Source: Epiperipatus broadwayi
Lineage: Eukaryota; Onychophora; Udeonychophora; Euonychophora; Peripatidae
Assembly: GCA_028023455.1 (NCBI GenBank)
Contig: JAQFVV010000012.1
Coordinates: forward strand, 16,320,364-16,384,363
Direction of reading: 5' to 3'
Length of the DNA stretch: 64,000 bases
Notes under the pieces: generated by a model
What the model was told of the DNA's origin: nothing
Databases searched by the model: none
Seen by the model: only the letters and a program-made list of their open reading frames with translations
Shown: one piece after another, positions 32,983-45,489 of the stretch
Position numbering within the stretch: position 1 is the stretch's first letter
Layout of the letters: each line of letters begins with the position of its first letter
Position numbers and translations under genes: made by a program

Positions 32983-34784
32983 AGAAAAGAAGAAATATGA
33001 AGATATACAAAAATGATGCACTAAAAAGAATTGAATGTCTCGAATTTTGTAAAATGGTGCGGAAAAGAGTTGAAAATGATATAAGAAAGTATAACTGTGA
33101 ACTAGCAAGAAAAGCTGTAGAAGAAAATAAAAGACTTAAGAATGTAAAACAACATTTTGGTATTGGTAGGAATTTATATCTGCAATAAGAAAAAAAGATG
33201 GAATTATTACTGGTAGAAAATTTTTATCAAGAATTATATAGTAATAAAGAACAAGTACCTCCTATATCTATTACATCTTCCGAATTGCCCAGAATTTTAA
33301 ATGAAGAAGTGAGACATGCAATTAAATGTATGAAGAAAGGAAAGGCTCCAGGTAATGATAGAATTATAATTGATATATTAAAAGAAGCAGGTGAAGAAAC
33401 AGAAAATTTTTTAGCATAGTTATATACCAAATGTCTAAATGATAAAGATGTACCGGATGATTGGAAGAATGCAGTAATAATATTAATATTTTTTAAAAAG
33501 GTGATAAAGAAGATATTAGAAATTACAGACCTATCAGCCTTTTATCAGTTTTATATAAAATTTTTACCAAGATAACTACAACTCGTCTACAGAGAACATT
33601 GGATTTCCACGAACCAAGAGAACAAGCTGGATTTAAAAGTGGTTTTAGTACTGTGTAGATCATATTCAGGTACTGAGAGAAGTTATAGAAAGGACAAATG
33701 AATATGAGTTGTCATTATGTTTTGGATTTGTAGATTATGAAAAGGCATTTGATTCTATAAACATTTCTTCAGTGATTAAAGCATTGGATCATCAAGGTAT
33801 AGATCCAGGATATTGTCATATTTTAAAGAATATTTATAAAAAAGCAACAGCAACAATTAGATTACATAATGATACTGGGAAAGTCAACATTGAGAAAGGT
33901 GTAAGACAAGGTGACTCCATATCTCCAAAACTTTTTACAGCAGTGCTGCAAGAAGTATTTTGTGGATTAAAATGGGAAACTAAAGGAGTGAAAGTAAATG
34001 GAGATTATTTAAGTCATTTAGATTTCACAGATGATGTAGTTGTTTTTGCAAATAATGCTTCAGAGCTGCAGGAAATGTTGCAGGAGTTATCAGATGAAAG
34101 TAGGAAAGTAGGACTAAAGATAAATGTTAAAAAGACTAAAGTAATGTTTAATCGATTTGCTCAAAATATGAAAGTAAAGATTGATTATGATGAATTAGAA
34201 GAAGTTAACAGTTACAAATACCTTGGTCAGATTATTAATACAGATGGAAACATAATGAAGGAAATTAATCATAGAATTAAACTTGGTTGGAGTGCTTTTG
34301 GTAGAAATAACTTGATACTAAAAGGAAATATGCCTATGTGTTTGAAAAGGAAGGTTTTTAACAAATGTGTTTTACCAGTTCTTACTTATGGATCTGAGAC
34401 TTGGACACTCAATAGAAGAGCAATACAGAGACTTCAGACCACTCAAAGAAGTATGGAGAGGTGTATGTTGGGAGTAACAAGAAGAGATCGAAAATGCAAT
34501 GTATGAGTAAGAGAACAAACAGGTGTTACTGACTTCTTGAAAAACTTAAAAGATTGAAGTGGAGTTGGGCTGGACATATTGCTAGAAGAGATGATAATAG
34601 ATGGACAATTGAAATTTTAAACTGGATTCCAAGAGATTATAAAAGACCCAGAAAGAGACCACATGTGAAATGGATGGATGAAATAAGAAAGTGTGCAGGG
34701 GTGATGTGGAGAAGAGAAGCTAAAGATCGGAGATGGATTAAACTTGGAGAGACCTCCATCCTGCAGTGGATTGATAATGGTTGA
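32979..34784 (+). pseudogene. RTE LINE reverse transcriptase and C-terminal region
   Basis: After a stop at 32980 the RT runs through several frames. The piece 33198-33419 has MKKGKAPGNDRI; then a NYRPISLLSVLYKIF block and EQAGF appear across stops near 33500-33660. The long piece 33709-34506 has FVDYEKAFDSI, VRQGDSISPKLF, and HLDFTDDVVVFA, where the usual FADD reads FTDD. After another stop come KWSWAGHIARRDDNRW, RPRKRPHVKWMDEIR and GETSILQW (34554-34784), the RTE-specific tail. At least four breaks make it inactive. Confidence 0.85.
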
Positions 34785-34795
34785 TAATGATGACT

Positions 34796-35712
34796 AACTC
34801 ATTTTTTATTACTTTTATTCATCTGCCTATTCTCAACTAAAACCCTATTTGCCACTTTTTCTATTTCACCACATCAGTCCTTATACTCATCCCCAACCAA
34901 CTGTTCCAATGCTTCTCCAACTTGTATTTTATACTCTTCCAACTTATTCTTATCATTCACTCTCCATCCACATCTTTCACTATTGTTTCTACCTTTATTT
35001 CTATTCTCCATCACATTACTAATCATTTCTATTACAATAAAGTTATGGTCGCTATTACATACTCTCTCTTCATTATTAAACACCTTAATTTTCCATATTT
35101 TATTCATTCCCCCTTTCTCTACCAATACATAATCTATTGTGTGAAATATTATTCATAGACCATGTGTATTGTCCCTCATAAATATTTGATAAATTCCCAA
35201 TGCTCAAATTTACTCTTTGACAAAATTCCTTCAAAAACTGACCATTCTTATTATCTACATCATTAATTTCTTCAATATGTCCATTCATATCCCCTATAAT
35301 CATTATTCTCTTCTCCTTTACTTTAAAACTCTGTATATCCTTAACTAGGTATTCATATATGCTACTGTTCCACTCCATTACAGTTTGACTATCTCCAGTG
35401 GCTATATACACTACAGCCACCACCCATTCTTGTCTACCCAACCTTATTTCAAACCACAAATGCTCGATATTTAACAATTTTTAAATATTTTTTCGATATA
35501 GCACCTAGACCACCACCCCTTTTTTATTTTTATTTTCTATTTATACTCTGCCATACCACATCTTCCAAAATAGGTTATTCTTCTTCTCTTAGATGTGTTT
35601 CCATTACTGCTAATACCTCAAGCTCTATATTTTCAATTGCTTTGTTTATTCCCGACACTTTTTTGGTCTCCTACCACCGTGCATATTCAAAAACCCAATT
35701 TTAACAATTTAT
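34796..35712 (-). pseudogene. LINE-2 copy 1, endonuclease part (5' half)
   Basis: Minus-strand open pieces 35477-35100 and 35125-34874 match the endonuclease of copy 2 (53829-54500): WVVAVVYIATGDSQ, IMIIGDMNGHIEE with the catalytic Asn, and SDHNFIVIEM with Asp-His. Further upstream the frame gives GFLNMHGGRR, the start of a LINE endonuclease. It is the missing 5' half of the copy at 28420-30640; about 275 bp present in copy 2 (53550-53824) are gone between the two halves. Confidence 0.8.
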
Positions 35713-35925
35713 TCTTTCCTAATGTGATGTGATGCACTGTGACTTCTCTTTATACGGAGTCAGGAATCTCTCAGCAACTATGTCTAGAGAAACCTGTTAG
35801 CCACTTAACTTTCTCTTTCCATTCCCACCCTAAGTTTTCCCATAAACTGCTCCATCCCATTTCCACAACATAATCTTTGTCAATTTCATGACCTTCATAC
35901 CTAATGTTAATAATGGTTCAGAGGG
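35713..35925 (-). pseudogene. LINE-2 third fragment, 3' end only
   Basis: It matches the 3' ends of the other two copies (tgtgatgtgatg, then the aaacctgttagccac block and tcccataaactgctccatccc). It sits head to tail directly upstream of copy 1. Only about 200 bp remain. Confidence 0.75.
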
Positions 35926-36204
35926 GGGGGGGGGCCCCGTAATAAATAGTCCAAGAGTTTATATTAAAATAGTACTGATTACTGAAATCCCTATAAAATT
36001 AAAAATGTAAATTTTACTAATTTTTTGCTAAAATTGTTTGAAAACTCTAAAAAAAAAAATCTATCATCATCGGAAATAGACATGTATGCAAAGTTTGAAT
36101 GAGATTAAAAATTAAAAAGTGAGAAAACAAATTCTAATGTGAAATATTTTTATAAAAATTGAAATATGACTGAAATCTAATTAATAAATATAATGGATGA
36201 GACA
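35926..36204. other. Unassigned stretch with a G12 run
   Basis: A run of 12 G followed by CCCC lies at about 35923-35938. The rest is AT-rich without features. Confidence 0.4.
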
Positions 36205-36498
36205 AAATTAAGATCCAATTCAATGCTGTCACAGAAGATTTCTAACCCGATATCCTAATAAGTTTCATTTTATTGCAAATTTTTCTCATGTTTTTATATG
36301 CATTAGTTGATAAATCAAATAACCAAATAATCTCCATTATAACCTTTGGTTAAATTAAGATCCAATTCAATGCTGTCACAGAAGATTTCTGACCCGATAT
36401 CCTAATAAGTTTCATTTTATTGCAAATTTTTCTCATGTTTTTATATGCATTAGTTGATAAATCAAATAACCAAATAATCTCCATTATAACCTTTGGTT
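36205..36498 (+). repeat. Tandem duplication, 147-bp unit, 2 copies
   Basis: The unit starting aaattaagatccaattc at 36205 restarts at 36352. One substitution is seen (taacccg / tgacccg), so the duplication is recent. Confidence 0.9.
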
Positions 36499-36651
36499 TC
36501 TCGTGTTCTCGTTTGTCATTTTGATTAAGCCATTGTGCAGAATATATCCAATAAGAATAGATACTTGTGCTTAATCAAACAAATTCAGAATGAATTATTG
36601 TTTCCTTAAAAACAATATTGCCAATTTTGTTGATTCTCTTTGTTTTCATAC

Positions 36652-37164
36652 TGCTGTCTATGTGTACGTCGAAACTGGAAGCGTTAAAAAAGACAAAGTA
36701 AACAAATAAATAGAAAATGGATTGAGCAGGCAATTAATGTATTACTTAATAATAGAAGAATAGAAGTTTTCTTTAAGGATTGGGTGTGTACTATAAATAT
36801 CTGTTAGCAAAATAGCCTGTCTTCTTTTGTTGTCACCATGCATCTAGAAGCATAGTGGACTTCAACACTGCAGTTATTACCCATTAGGATCATTGTTGAA
36901 GTTGAAGAAAGTGGATGTAGGTATTATAAAGGCTGCACCGGTCTATATTATTTTTTGTATGCCTTATGGCTCTAATTGTAAATAATGTTTATTATACTGT
37001 TATCATTTATAATATGATTTATTATTATTAGGTATAATTTTCCTTATGTGAATAAATGCTATCAATTCTAATTGTATAAATGAATGTTAACATTATTAAA
37101 TAAGAACTAAACATGTCCATGAGCTTCATTTTTATTATGCTAGATTAATAATTGATACATAGCA
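36652..37164 (+). repeat. 5' LTR of Gypsy-2
   Basis: Starts TGCTGTC and ends ACATAGCA. A TATA box (tataaatat, 36792-36800) fits a promoter. It differs from the 3' LTR at roughly one base in eight by eye, so the insertion is old. Confidence 0.8.
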
Positions 37165-37319
37165 CAACTTGGCATAGTTAAACAGTCGATAAAAAAAAAA
37201 GTGAAAAGCCAGCTTGGCGCAGTTGGATAGAAATTGGAAAAAAACAAACATGAACCTAAGAGTTGAGACATGAAAGCACAGAGCAGAAAGTTAGTAATAA
37301 GCATTAATGAATTGATAAA

Positions 37320-38400
37320 AATAATGAATATGGCAACTGCTCAGTTAAGTATAGGAGAATTTGATGGTAGCTAATCCTTCAAATGGCTCATTTATACAAC
37401 TCATATACCTAAATATTTCAAAATAAATAAGATGAAAGACATAGTCACTAAAATTGCCACACTATTGCTTTTCAGAATCCAAGATTGACTCAAGTCACAA
37501 ATTGATTATGTGAACCTGATGACCCTGAAAGTTTAACTTTTGCAGAAGTTATTAGCAGCTAAACAACCATTTTACTCCCAACCCTCAAAATATATAGCCA
37601 CGATACTTATGTAACAGATGCCAAGTGAAGGAGAAAGGTTATAGAGCTTCTGATATGGACTTATCTAGAAACTATATGGTGGTTATTTGGATGAGACCTT
37701 ATTGGACCAATTCCTATGATTTACGACAGACTCCATCAATAGCTGTTGGACATCACTGAGTTATGCAGAAGCAATCAAGAAAGAAATTACAAGATAATAA
37801 TCAATAATGCAATAGAATTTCAGGAGTGAGACGCAGGTAGTTCAACTCAAATATCAATCCTAAAAATGAGCAGGAAAGAGAAAAATGTAAACTCAAATTG
37901 GGAATGTTTTTTGTTGCAAAAAGGCTGGTCACTTTGCACGAGTGCAGCAGCAAGAACGCAAGATGTAACAATTGTGTAGAGGTGGAACACCTAGCGGAAG
38001 TCTGCCAAACTAAAAATAAATCAAAAGTAAATAGAAATTTCCTGAGCAATAAAATGAAAAAACCTGAACTGCTCATTGAAATCTGTAAGACAGAGAGTGA
38101 TAATTGTAAACAAATACTGTTAATAGTAAAAATAGACAGAAAATCAGTCGAAATAGAAACAGATAGTAAAAATAGACAGAAAATCAGTCGAAATAGAAAT
38201 AGATAGTGGAACAGGTGTAGCAGTAATATCTCCGAGGAACTGGGCCATGCTAAGTGAAGAACTAAAATATAAACCAAGAATTAAAAGTATGACAGTAAGG
38301 GTGAGACACCAATTGGGAACCCTATTGATATGGTCAAAGTAGTGGTAACCACAAACCATCGTTGCGAAAGCTTAAATTTATATATTGTAAAAAGTAATAT
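37320..38400 (+). pseudogene. Gypsy-2 Gag and protease, degraded
   Basis: Traces of the Gag domain include MATAQLSIGEFDG at the start, DPESLTFAEVI and LDETLLDQF in different frames. About 37920-38015 two zinc knuckles follow each other across a frameshift: CCKKAGHFARV, where the first Cys and last Cys are altered, and CNNCVEVEHLAEVC, a full CX2CX4HX4C. The protease site DSGTGVAVIS lies near 38205-38240. A short direct repeat inside it (aaaatagacagaaaatcagtcg twice, 38126-38190) is a local duplication. Gag packages RNA and the protease would mature it; this copy is dead. Confidence 0.7.
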
Positions 38401-38464
38401 AACACTATTGATAGAGAATAGTTTGCTACATTGGGGATTAAAATATGGCTGCAAAATAATGTGC

Positions 38465-39798
38465 GGTAATAATATGAAAACTGAACTCTACTGTCTGATG
38501 GCGCTGTTTTTCACAAAACGCACATCAATATACCATTTTAGCAGCCTTAACTTACGGCCAACAGTACAAGAGGTGTTTTTGAGCCACAACAGACCGCCTG
38601 AGGGCAATGTATTCTTCAATTATGTAACAAAATACTATGCCCATTGCATTGCGACAGTATTCGTCAAGTGAGCGCTCTTCAACTCTCGCTATGGTCTGAT
38701 TTGATGGTAGCCGTATTTGAAAGAGACGAAACTCTACAAAAATTCATTGTCAGAAATTTTTTAGAAAGCATAGTGGAATTAGTATTCCACATTAAGAATT
38801 GTCATGTTGTCACTACGCTTCCCTACGCTTTTCAACTGCACACAACTTGAAAAGGTTCTTTTTTTCAGCAGCAGTAGTAGTAGTAAAGAACTGTGCGGTA
38901 ACATAATAAAATGTTCAAAAAGAAAATCAAAAAAGAAGTCGATAATTAAAAATCAAAATAAACCTTCTACGCAACCCCACCTCCCCCGGCTTAAAAAAAA
39001 AAGTGTTCTTTAAAAACGGACTGCTTATATCTTTTTTTAAAATTAAAAGCCCAAAAAATTAAGGAAGAACTTTTCGCTATCATATAAAACTTTCTGTAGC
39101 GTAAAGATTTGAAACAAAAAAAAAAAGCCTTGTAATAAATTAACGAAAAAAAAAGACAATTCAAAATCAAAACAACCCTTCTTCCCTCCACCCTCTAAAA
39201 AACCAAGTGTTGGTTTATTCAAAAGTACCGAATTGTTGAAGTCTTTCAGCAAATCAAAACATCAACCAAAAAAAAAGAAGATAAATTACAAGCAAACAAA
39301 CAATCTCCCTCCACCATCTAAAAACAACAAAGTGTTTGTTACTGTATTTTTGTGTAAACAAACCGACGGAGCGTTAATCAATAATTTAAAACCAAACCAA
39401 CACCCCTAAACAATCTAAAAACAAAGTGTTTGATTCTTTAAAAAAAAAAACCAAAAAAAAAAAAACATGTGAAAAAAAAAATTGGTTTACTGCAAGTAAT
39501 ATTATGTAAAGAAACCTATGGATAGTTAGTCGTTAATTTACAAACAAACCAACACCCCTCGACCATCTAAAAACAAAGTATTTGTTTGTTAAAAACAAAA
39601 AAAGCATGGGTGGAATAAAAAAAAAAAACTTTGGTGGTAAACCGTCGCCGACGAAAAAATTATAAAACTGATTGAAAAAAAAATCTTTTACCGTAATATT
39701 ATGTATACAAACAGATGGCCTGTGAATCGGTACATTGATGTGAATTAGGCGAAAATGAGCACCATCAGACAGTAGAGTTCAGTATTCATACTATTACC
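38465..39798. mobile_element. Non-autonomous TIR DNA transposon with 8-bp target duplication
   Basis: The element is flanked by TAATGTGC on both sides (38457-38464 and 39799-39806). Its ends are inverted repeats of about 80 bp starting GGTAATA and containing CTGAACTCTACTGTCTGATGG and CACATCAAT.TACC on both sides. It has no transposase. Several short frames inside are not recognised. It is 1334 bp long and inserted in the Gypsy-2 protease-RT junction. The 8-bp duplication fits hAT, P or Merlin-like enzymes, but the GGTAAT end is not diagnostic. Confidence 0.8.
38955..39600 (+). repeat. Degenerate internal repeats of the TIR element
   Basis: Five diverged units share a C-rich block (for example ccaacacccct or ctccctccac), then atctaaaaacaaagtgtttg. 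They occur near 38970, 39175, 39300, 39400 and 39550. A-rich runs separate them. Confidence 0.6.
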
Positions 39799-39861
39799 TA
39801 ATGTGCATATAGAAAAAGAAGTAAAGAATAAATTCCCAAAACTATATTCAGTAAATCAAAA

Positions 39862-41947
39862 TGTAACAGGAACTGTGTTCAAACCCTGTTACAAAAGGAA
39901 CGAAAATGTAGTTTGTAGATAATTTTTTTCTTTATTTATATATTATTAGTATTATATAATTATTTGTAAAAGTCGCACATACCAAGCGCACGTGTATTTG
40001 CTGGAACAAGGGGTGTGGGCATATATTATGAGTGGCATACGTATATGTAGGTAAATATTATTGTTGAGAACAAGAAAGTAGAAATTTAGAAGACTTTAAA
40101 GCAGGTAAAAGAAAAGTTTCTTTTGTGAGTGTAAACTTCCTGAATGAATTGGCCAAATGGATCGCATTGTTCAATAAAAAGAAAGAAAAATAAAGAAAGC
40201 AAAATCCAACTGCTTGAATGGATATATTTTTTTTGTGTGTTTGTTTTAATTAAATGGATTTTTCAGAAATAATTTTGATTAAAAAAAGAAATATGAACAT
40301 GGAATGCCATTAGTTATTGAACTATTTTCGATCTCTTGTTTGGTTAAAGTTGACAAAAGGATTTGTAATTAAAAATTCAGGAATTTAAAAGAAAAAAGAG
40401 AGATAAGTAAAAGTCAAGATCGCTAAGTGGTTTTCCTTTTGTTTGACAATTTTATAAGAAAATCTATTTTTGAAACAAAGGAATACCAGCGATCATGAGA
40501 AAGGCAACTGGGATTGATTAATTAATTTGAAAAAAAAACGGACAGTTGAGCTCTGCTAGTCTTACGTGTAAGAAGTGCAGATATTCTAAATTTTTATTGA
40601 AGAAAATTTATTAGGAAAAGCTGTTACATTAGCTGAAAAGAAGAAAGTTGGAGAAGTAAATTGTGCGAACTGAACTACATATATGAGTGACCTCATGGAT
40701 CGCATGGGGTAAAATCACCATCGTGCCTGGTCGGTGTTCGGACTCCAGCCATTTTAATATGCCACGTAAATATATTCCACAGTCAACATCTCCAACTGCC
40801 CTACATAACTAAAGCTATTTGAATCCAGTGTAGATCGTATGCCATTCCGGAATTAAGCCGAAAGAATAAGGAACAGAAGATTGAATACGCCACTTTAGAG
40901 GGACTAAAGGAATGAAATGTTAAGTGGAAGCGATGGACGCCATATTTGCCTAGGTAGGATCCCCGGAATCGTTTTGCGAGTGCACTCGGAAACACATATG
41001 CCAGTTATTCAGATTATACTATACCGGTAAATATACACTTATTATGCCATTTTAAATGTTTAAAGTTAATCCAACCTAATTGCGAGAATATTTCGTAATA
41101 TACCTGTATTATTAAATGTTTTTTTTTATTGTCTTCTCCTTAATAATAATTCATTAAAAATATTTATTATATGTATATGTGTGCCATTTATTGATTGTGT
41201 TTTTTGAATAAGTATTAGTAGATCTGTAGCTAAATTATTGATTTAGTGCGATACACGTTATAGAATTTATGAGTTCCAAAATCTTATACACGTGCATGCT
41301 GGTGTGAATTTAACGATAATTTATAGCGAGACAGATTAGAGAGAGAGGTATATGAGGATTGTAAAAGGTTTAGTTTAAACTTTAATGGGAATAAAGGAGA
41401 ATAGAAAGATATAGAAAGAATTGAATTGAAACTTCGTTCCCTTTTTGTTTCTTCTCCGGCGCATGGCGCTACCATCCCTGAGCATTAAGATGGGCAACTA
41501 ATTAAAAGGCTGAATCAAATAAATATTTAATAAACCCTACGATTCTTGTTGAATAACGAGATTGGCGCTTGGCAACGAACAAATATATAAATATATATAT
41601 TCGTTGTCCATAAACGTAGAGGTCTAATTAAAAGTTAAGTTAAAGCTGGGAGGGTTCAATTTCATTACCTGATGTGTATGTGTTCTGCTGTCGGTTGCTT
41701 CACTTACCCCTTTGAATGACCCAAAGTTCGGGAAAACTTCGCATAAGGGGTGAATGACTCGATTTGTTTTCGGGAAAACTTCGTATGGGAAGGGCCGTTA
41801 GTAATACATGCGTCACTGTAAAAATTCACCCTCGGAAAGAAAGAATAAGTGTAGAAAAATTGGTTTGAGAAGAATAAAGGTTTGAATTCAGCTAAATTAA
41901 AATTTTAAAAATGTAAACGTACGCTGACTAAGGTGGAAATTGTTTCA
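39862..41947 (+). repeat. 5' LTR of LTR-3
   Basis: Starts TGTAACAGGAACTG and ends AATTGTTTCA. It contains cgggaaaacttcg twice near 41728-41787 and a palindromic atatataaatatatatat block near 41583. Short frames found in both LTRs are incidental. Confidence 0.85.
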
Positions 41948-42300
41948 ATGGACCCTCAACGACGGGGCTTTTGAAGAATGGAGATCGATAGGGTGAATGC
42001 AGCTGAAGGATATAGAGGGCACATAAATCAATGGGAGAAAACATTTTTTTAAAAAAAAAAAGAAAGAGAGGAAATATAGTTTTTTTTTTTTTTAAGTGTA
42101 AAAATGAATGCTGTTTAGATAAATATTTTTTTTCTGGGAAGAGAAAAATAATAATAGAATTTAATGGTAAATAGACAAATAGGGCAAAAACAAAAAGGGG
42201 AAAAATAATAAATACTACGTGGAGAAATGGTTGGGGGCTGGGACATTGAACCCGGCACGTATTGTTAATCTCACTAAACAAAAATAATATAAAATCAAAA

Positions 42301-43165
42301 TCGGATGAAAACTAGGTCACAGAGCAACATGGATTCAGAAACGTTGGACGAGGGAAAGGAAATGGACATGTTTAAACAGATCATGGTAATGTTATGAGAA
42401 ATGGAAGAAAGGTTACAAAAAGAAATAAGGGAGGTAAAGGTAGAAATGAACGAAAGGTTATCAGAGATGCAGATAGAAAATGAAAAGGGTTTGGCAGAAT
42501 TGGAGAAAAAGTTGCATGAAGAAATAGGAAGCAGTAAGGCAGAGGTGGGGGAGAGTGAAAAGCACGCGACAGAGAAATTAGAAGTAGAGGAAAATGAAAT
42601 TAAGACGGGCAGAGTCATAGGAGAGAAGATAAGGGAAGAGCAGCAAATCATGGAGAAAGGGATAGGTAGCCAGACAAATGTTAACTAATTCCTTAAGATC
42701 CGTTCATTCTCCGGTCAAATAGAAGAGGCGCCAGAAGAGCACCCCGAGAGCTTACAGAGGTACTTTAACGTAAAGGAAATGTCGGAAGGGAACAAGGTAA
42801 TAATAGCGTGTAGCAACTTGGCGGGAGTGCGTTGTCATGGTGGGAGTCTATTTTGCCACTCGAACGTTTAAAGAGTATACGAAAGCTGTGTGTGAAACGT
42901 TTTGGTCGGAAGAGCGACAAGAGGTCGTTAGATACTGTATAATGCAGGAAAAATATAGAGTCAATGGGCAAGAGAACTACATGCAATTTTTTCGGCGACA
43001 AGTGGCTAAAGTGTGAACCTTGGACAAATGCAATATGACGGAGCGACACATAATTAGAATCATCAGGCACAATTTGCCAACAAGGATCGAACAGATGCTG
43101 ATAGGAAATGGGAGGTCATCGATTGAAGAGGTGGCTGAGATGTTAAGCGCTATAGATGAGTGAAA
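42301..43165 (+). pseudogene. LTR-3 Gag with N-terminal coiled coil
   Basis: The first open piece (42401-42688) is a charged coiled-coil-like stretch (repeated EE, KE and EVEENE words) of about 95 residues. After a stop come SFSGQIEEAPEEHPESLQRYF and, in a shifted frame, ETFWSEERQEVVRYCIMQ, NYMQFFRRQVAKV and RHNLPTRIEQMLIG, a Gag domain. These blocks match the Gag of Gypsy-1 (TFWSEEKQ, TQFFCKQAARL, LGNMP). At least two stops or frameshifts break it. The similarity suggests Gypsy-1-type machinery could once have mobilised LTR-3. Confidence 0.7.
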
Positions 43166-43371
43166 GCGAACAGGATAAACCTATAGATCGAGGGAAATGG
43201 AGAAACGATGATCAAGGAAAGGATTCTAACCGCCAAAAACCATAGCAAATAATAAAATGAAGTTTATGGGGAACAGAAGGGAAGGGAAAAGACATGTACA
43301 TATAGAAAGGGTTAGAGTTTTTTTTCTTTGGTAGCCTTCAAAGTGAAATAAACCTCATTTTGAAGTCTTTC

Positions 43372-43385
43372 AAATGGGGGGGGCA
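43372..43385 (+). promoter_or_regulatory. Polypurine tract of LTR-3
   Basis: aaatggggggggca immediately precedes the 3' LTR. Confidence 0.75.
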
Positions 43386-43386
43386 T

Positions 43387-45486
43387 TGTAACAGGAACTG
43401 GGTTCAAACCCTGTTACAAAAGGAATGAAAATGTAGTTTGTAGATATTTTTTTATTCATTTATATATTATTAGTAATATATAATTATTTGTAAAAGTCGC
43501 ACATATCAAGCGCACGTGTATTTGCTGGAACGAGGGGTGTGGGCATATATTATGAGTGGCATATGTATATGTAGGTAAATATTATTGTTGAGAACAAGAA
43601 AGTAGAAATTTAGAAGACTTTAAAGCAGGTAAAAGAAAAGTTTCTTTTGTGAGTATAAACTTCCTGAATGAATTGGCCAAATGGATCGCATTGTTCAATA
43701 AAAAGAAAGAAAAATAAAGAAAGCAAAATCCAACTGCTTGAATGGATATATTTTTTTTGTGTGTTTGTTTTAATTAAATGGATTTTTCAGAAATAATTTT
43801 GATTAAAAAAAGAAAAATATGAACATGGAATGCCATTAGTTATTGAACTATTTTCGATCTCTTTTGTTTGGTTAAAGTTGACAAAAGGATTTGTAATTAA
43901 AAATTCAGGAATTTAAAAGAAAAAAGAGAGATAAGTAAAAGTCAAGATTGCTAAGTGGTTTTCCTTTTGTTTGACAATTTTATAAGAAAATCTATTTTTG
44001 AAACAAAGGAATACCAGCGATTATGAGAAAGGCAACTTGGATTGATTAATTAATTTGAAAAAAATGGACAGTTGAGCTCTGCTAGTCTTACGTGTAAGAA
44101 GTGCAGATATTCTAAATTTTTATTGAAGAAAATTTATTAGGAAAAGCTGTTACATTAGCTGAAAAGAAGAAAGTTGGAGAAATAAATTGTGTGAACTGAA
44201 CTACATATATAAGTGACCTCATGGATCGCATGGGGTAAAATCACCATCGTGCCTGGTTGGTGTTCGGACTCCAGCCATTTTAATATGCCACGTAAATATA
44301 TTCTACAGTCAACATCTCCAACTGCCCTACATAACTAAAGCTATTTGAATCCAGTGTAGATCGTATGCCATTCCGGAATTAAGCCGAAAGAATAAGGAAC
44401 AGAAGATTGAATACGCCACTTTAGAGGGACTAAAGGAATGAAATGTTAAGTGGAAGCGATGGACGCCATATTTGCCTAGGTAGGATCCCTGGAATCGTTT
44501 TGCAAGTGCACTCGGAAACACATATGCCAGTTATTCAGATTATACTATACCGGTAAATATACACTTATTATGCCATTTTAAATGTTTAAAGTTAATCCAA
44601 CCTAATTGCGAGAATATTTCGTAATATACCTGTATTATTAAATGTTTTTTTTTATTGTCTTCCCCTTAATAATAATTCATTAAAAAAATATTTATTATAT
44701 GGATATGTGTGCCATTTATTGATTGCGTTTTTTGAATAAGTATTAGTAGATTGAATAAGTATTAGTAGATCTGCAGCTAAATTATTGATTTAGTGCGATA
44801 CACATTATAGAATTTATGAATTCCAAAATCTTATACACGTGCGTGCTGGTGTGAATTTAATGATAATTTATAGCGAGACAGATTAGATAGAAAGGTATAT
44901 GAGGATTGTAAAAGGTTTAGTTTAAACTTTAATGTGAATAAAAGAGAATAGAAAGATATCGAAAGAATTGAAACTTCGTTCCCCTTTTGTTTCTTCTCCG
45001 GCGCATGGCACTACCACCCCTGAGCATTAAGACGAGCAACTAATTAAAAGGCTGAATCAAATAAATATTTAATAGACCCTATGATTCTTATTGAATAACG
45101 AGATTGGCGCTTGGCAACGAACAAATATATAAATATATATATTCGTTGTCCATAAACGTAGAGGTCTAATTAAAAGTTAAGTTAAAGCTGGGAGGGTTCG
45201 ATTTCATTACCTGATGTGTATGTGTTCTGCTGTCGGTTGCTTCACTTATCCCTTTGAATGACCCAAAGTTCGGGAAAACTTCGCATAAGGGGTGAATGAC
45301 TCGATTTGTTTTCGGGAAAACTTCGTATGGGAAGGGCCGTTAGTAATACATTGCGTCACTGTAAAAATTCACCCTCGGAAAGAATAAGTGTAGAAAAATT
45401 GGTTTGAGAAGGATAAAGGTTTGAATTCAGCTAAATAAAAATTTTAAAAACGTAAACGTACACTGACTAAGGTGGAAATTGTTTCA
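43387..45486 (+). repeat. 3' LTR of LTR-3
   Basis: Matches the 5' LTR closely. A short extra copy of gaataagtattagtagat lies near 44736-44770. Confidence 0.85.
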
Positions 45487-45489
45487 AAG

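Larger units (their letters stand above)
32151..34795 (+). mobile_element. RTE-type LINE, 5'-truncated
   Basis: The element starts inside the endonuclease domain and ends with a short degenerate tgat repeat (gataatggttgataatgatga), the kind of 3' tail RTE elements have. It is inserted in the third HHR-1 unit. Its order is endonuclease, RT, then a C-terminal segment with WAGHIARRDDNRW, which is diagnostic of the RTE clade. No poly(A) tail is present, as expected for RTE. Confidence 0.85.
39862..45486 (+). mobile_element. Gag-only, non-autonomous LTR retrotransposon (LTR-3)
   Basis: LTRs of about 2.1 kb (39862-41947 and 43387-45486) flank only about 1.44 kb of internal sequence. A TGG-type primer site follows the 5' LTR (tggaccctcaac, 41949) and a polypurine tract precedes the 3' LTR. 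The internal region holds a gag-like frame and no RT, RNase H or integrase. LTRs are very similar to each other, so insertion was recent. No clean target duplication was found. Confidence 0.85.

Noticed and set aside
42020-42280. Minus-strand 117-codon frame in the LTR-3 internal region
   Set aside because: It is the reverse of an A-rich leader, gives a Phe/Lys-rich peptide and lies antisense to the gag leader.
40801-44521. Identical minus-strand frames at 40801-40995 and 44327-44521
   Set aside because: They are the same site in the two LTRs of LTR-3, so duplication is explained by the LTRs and there is no sign of coding.
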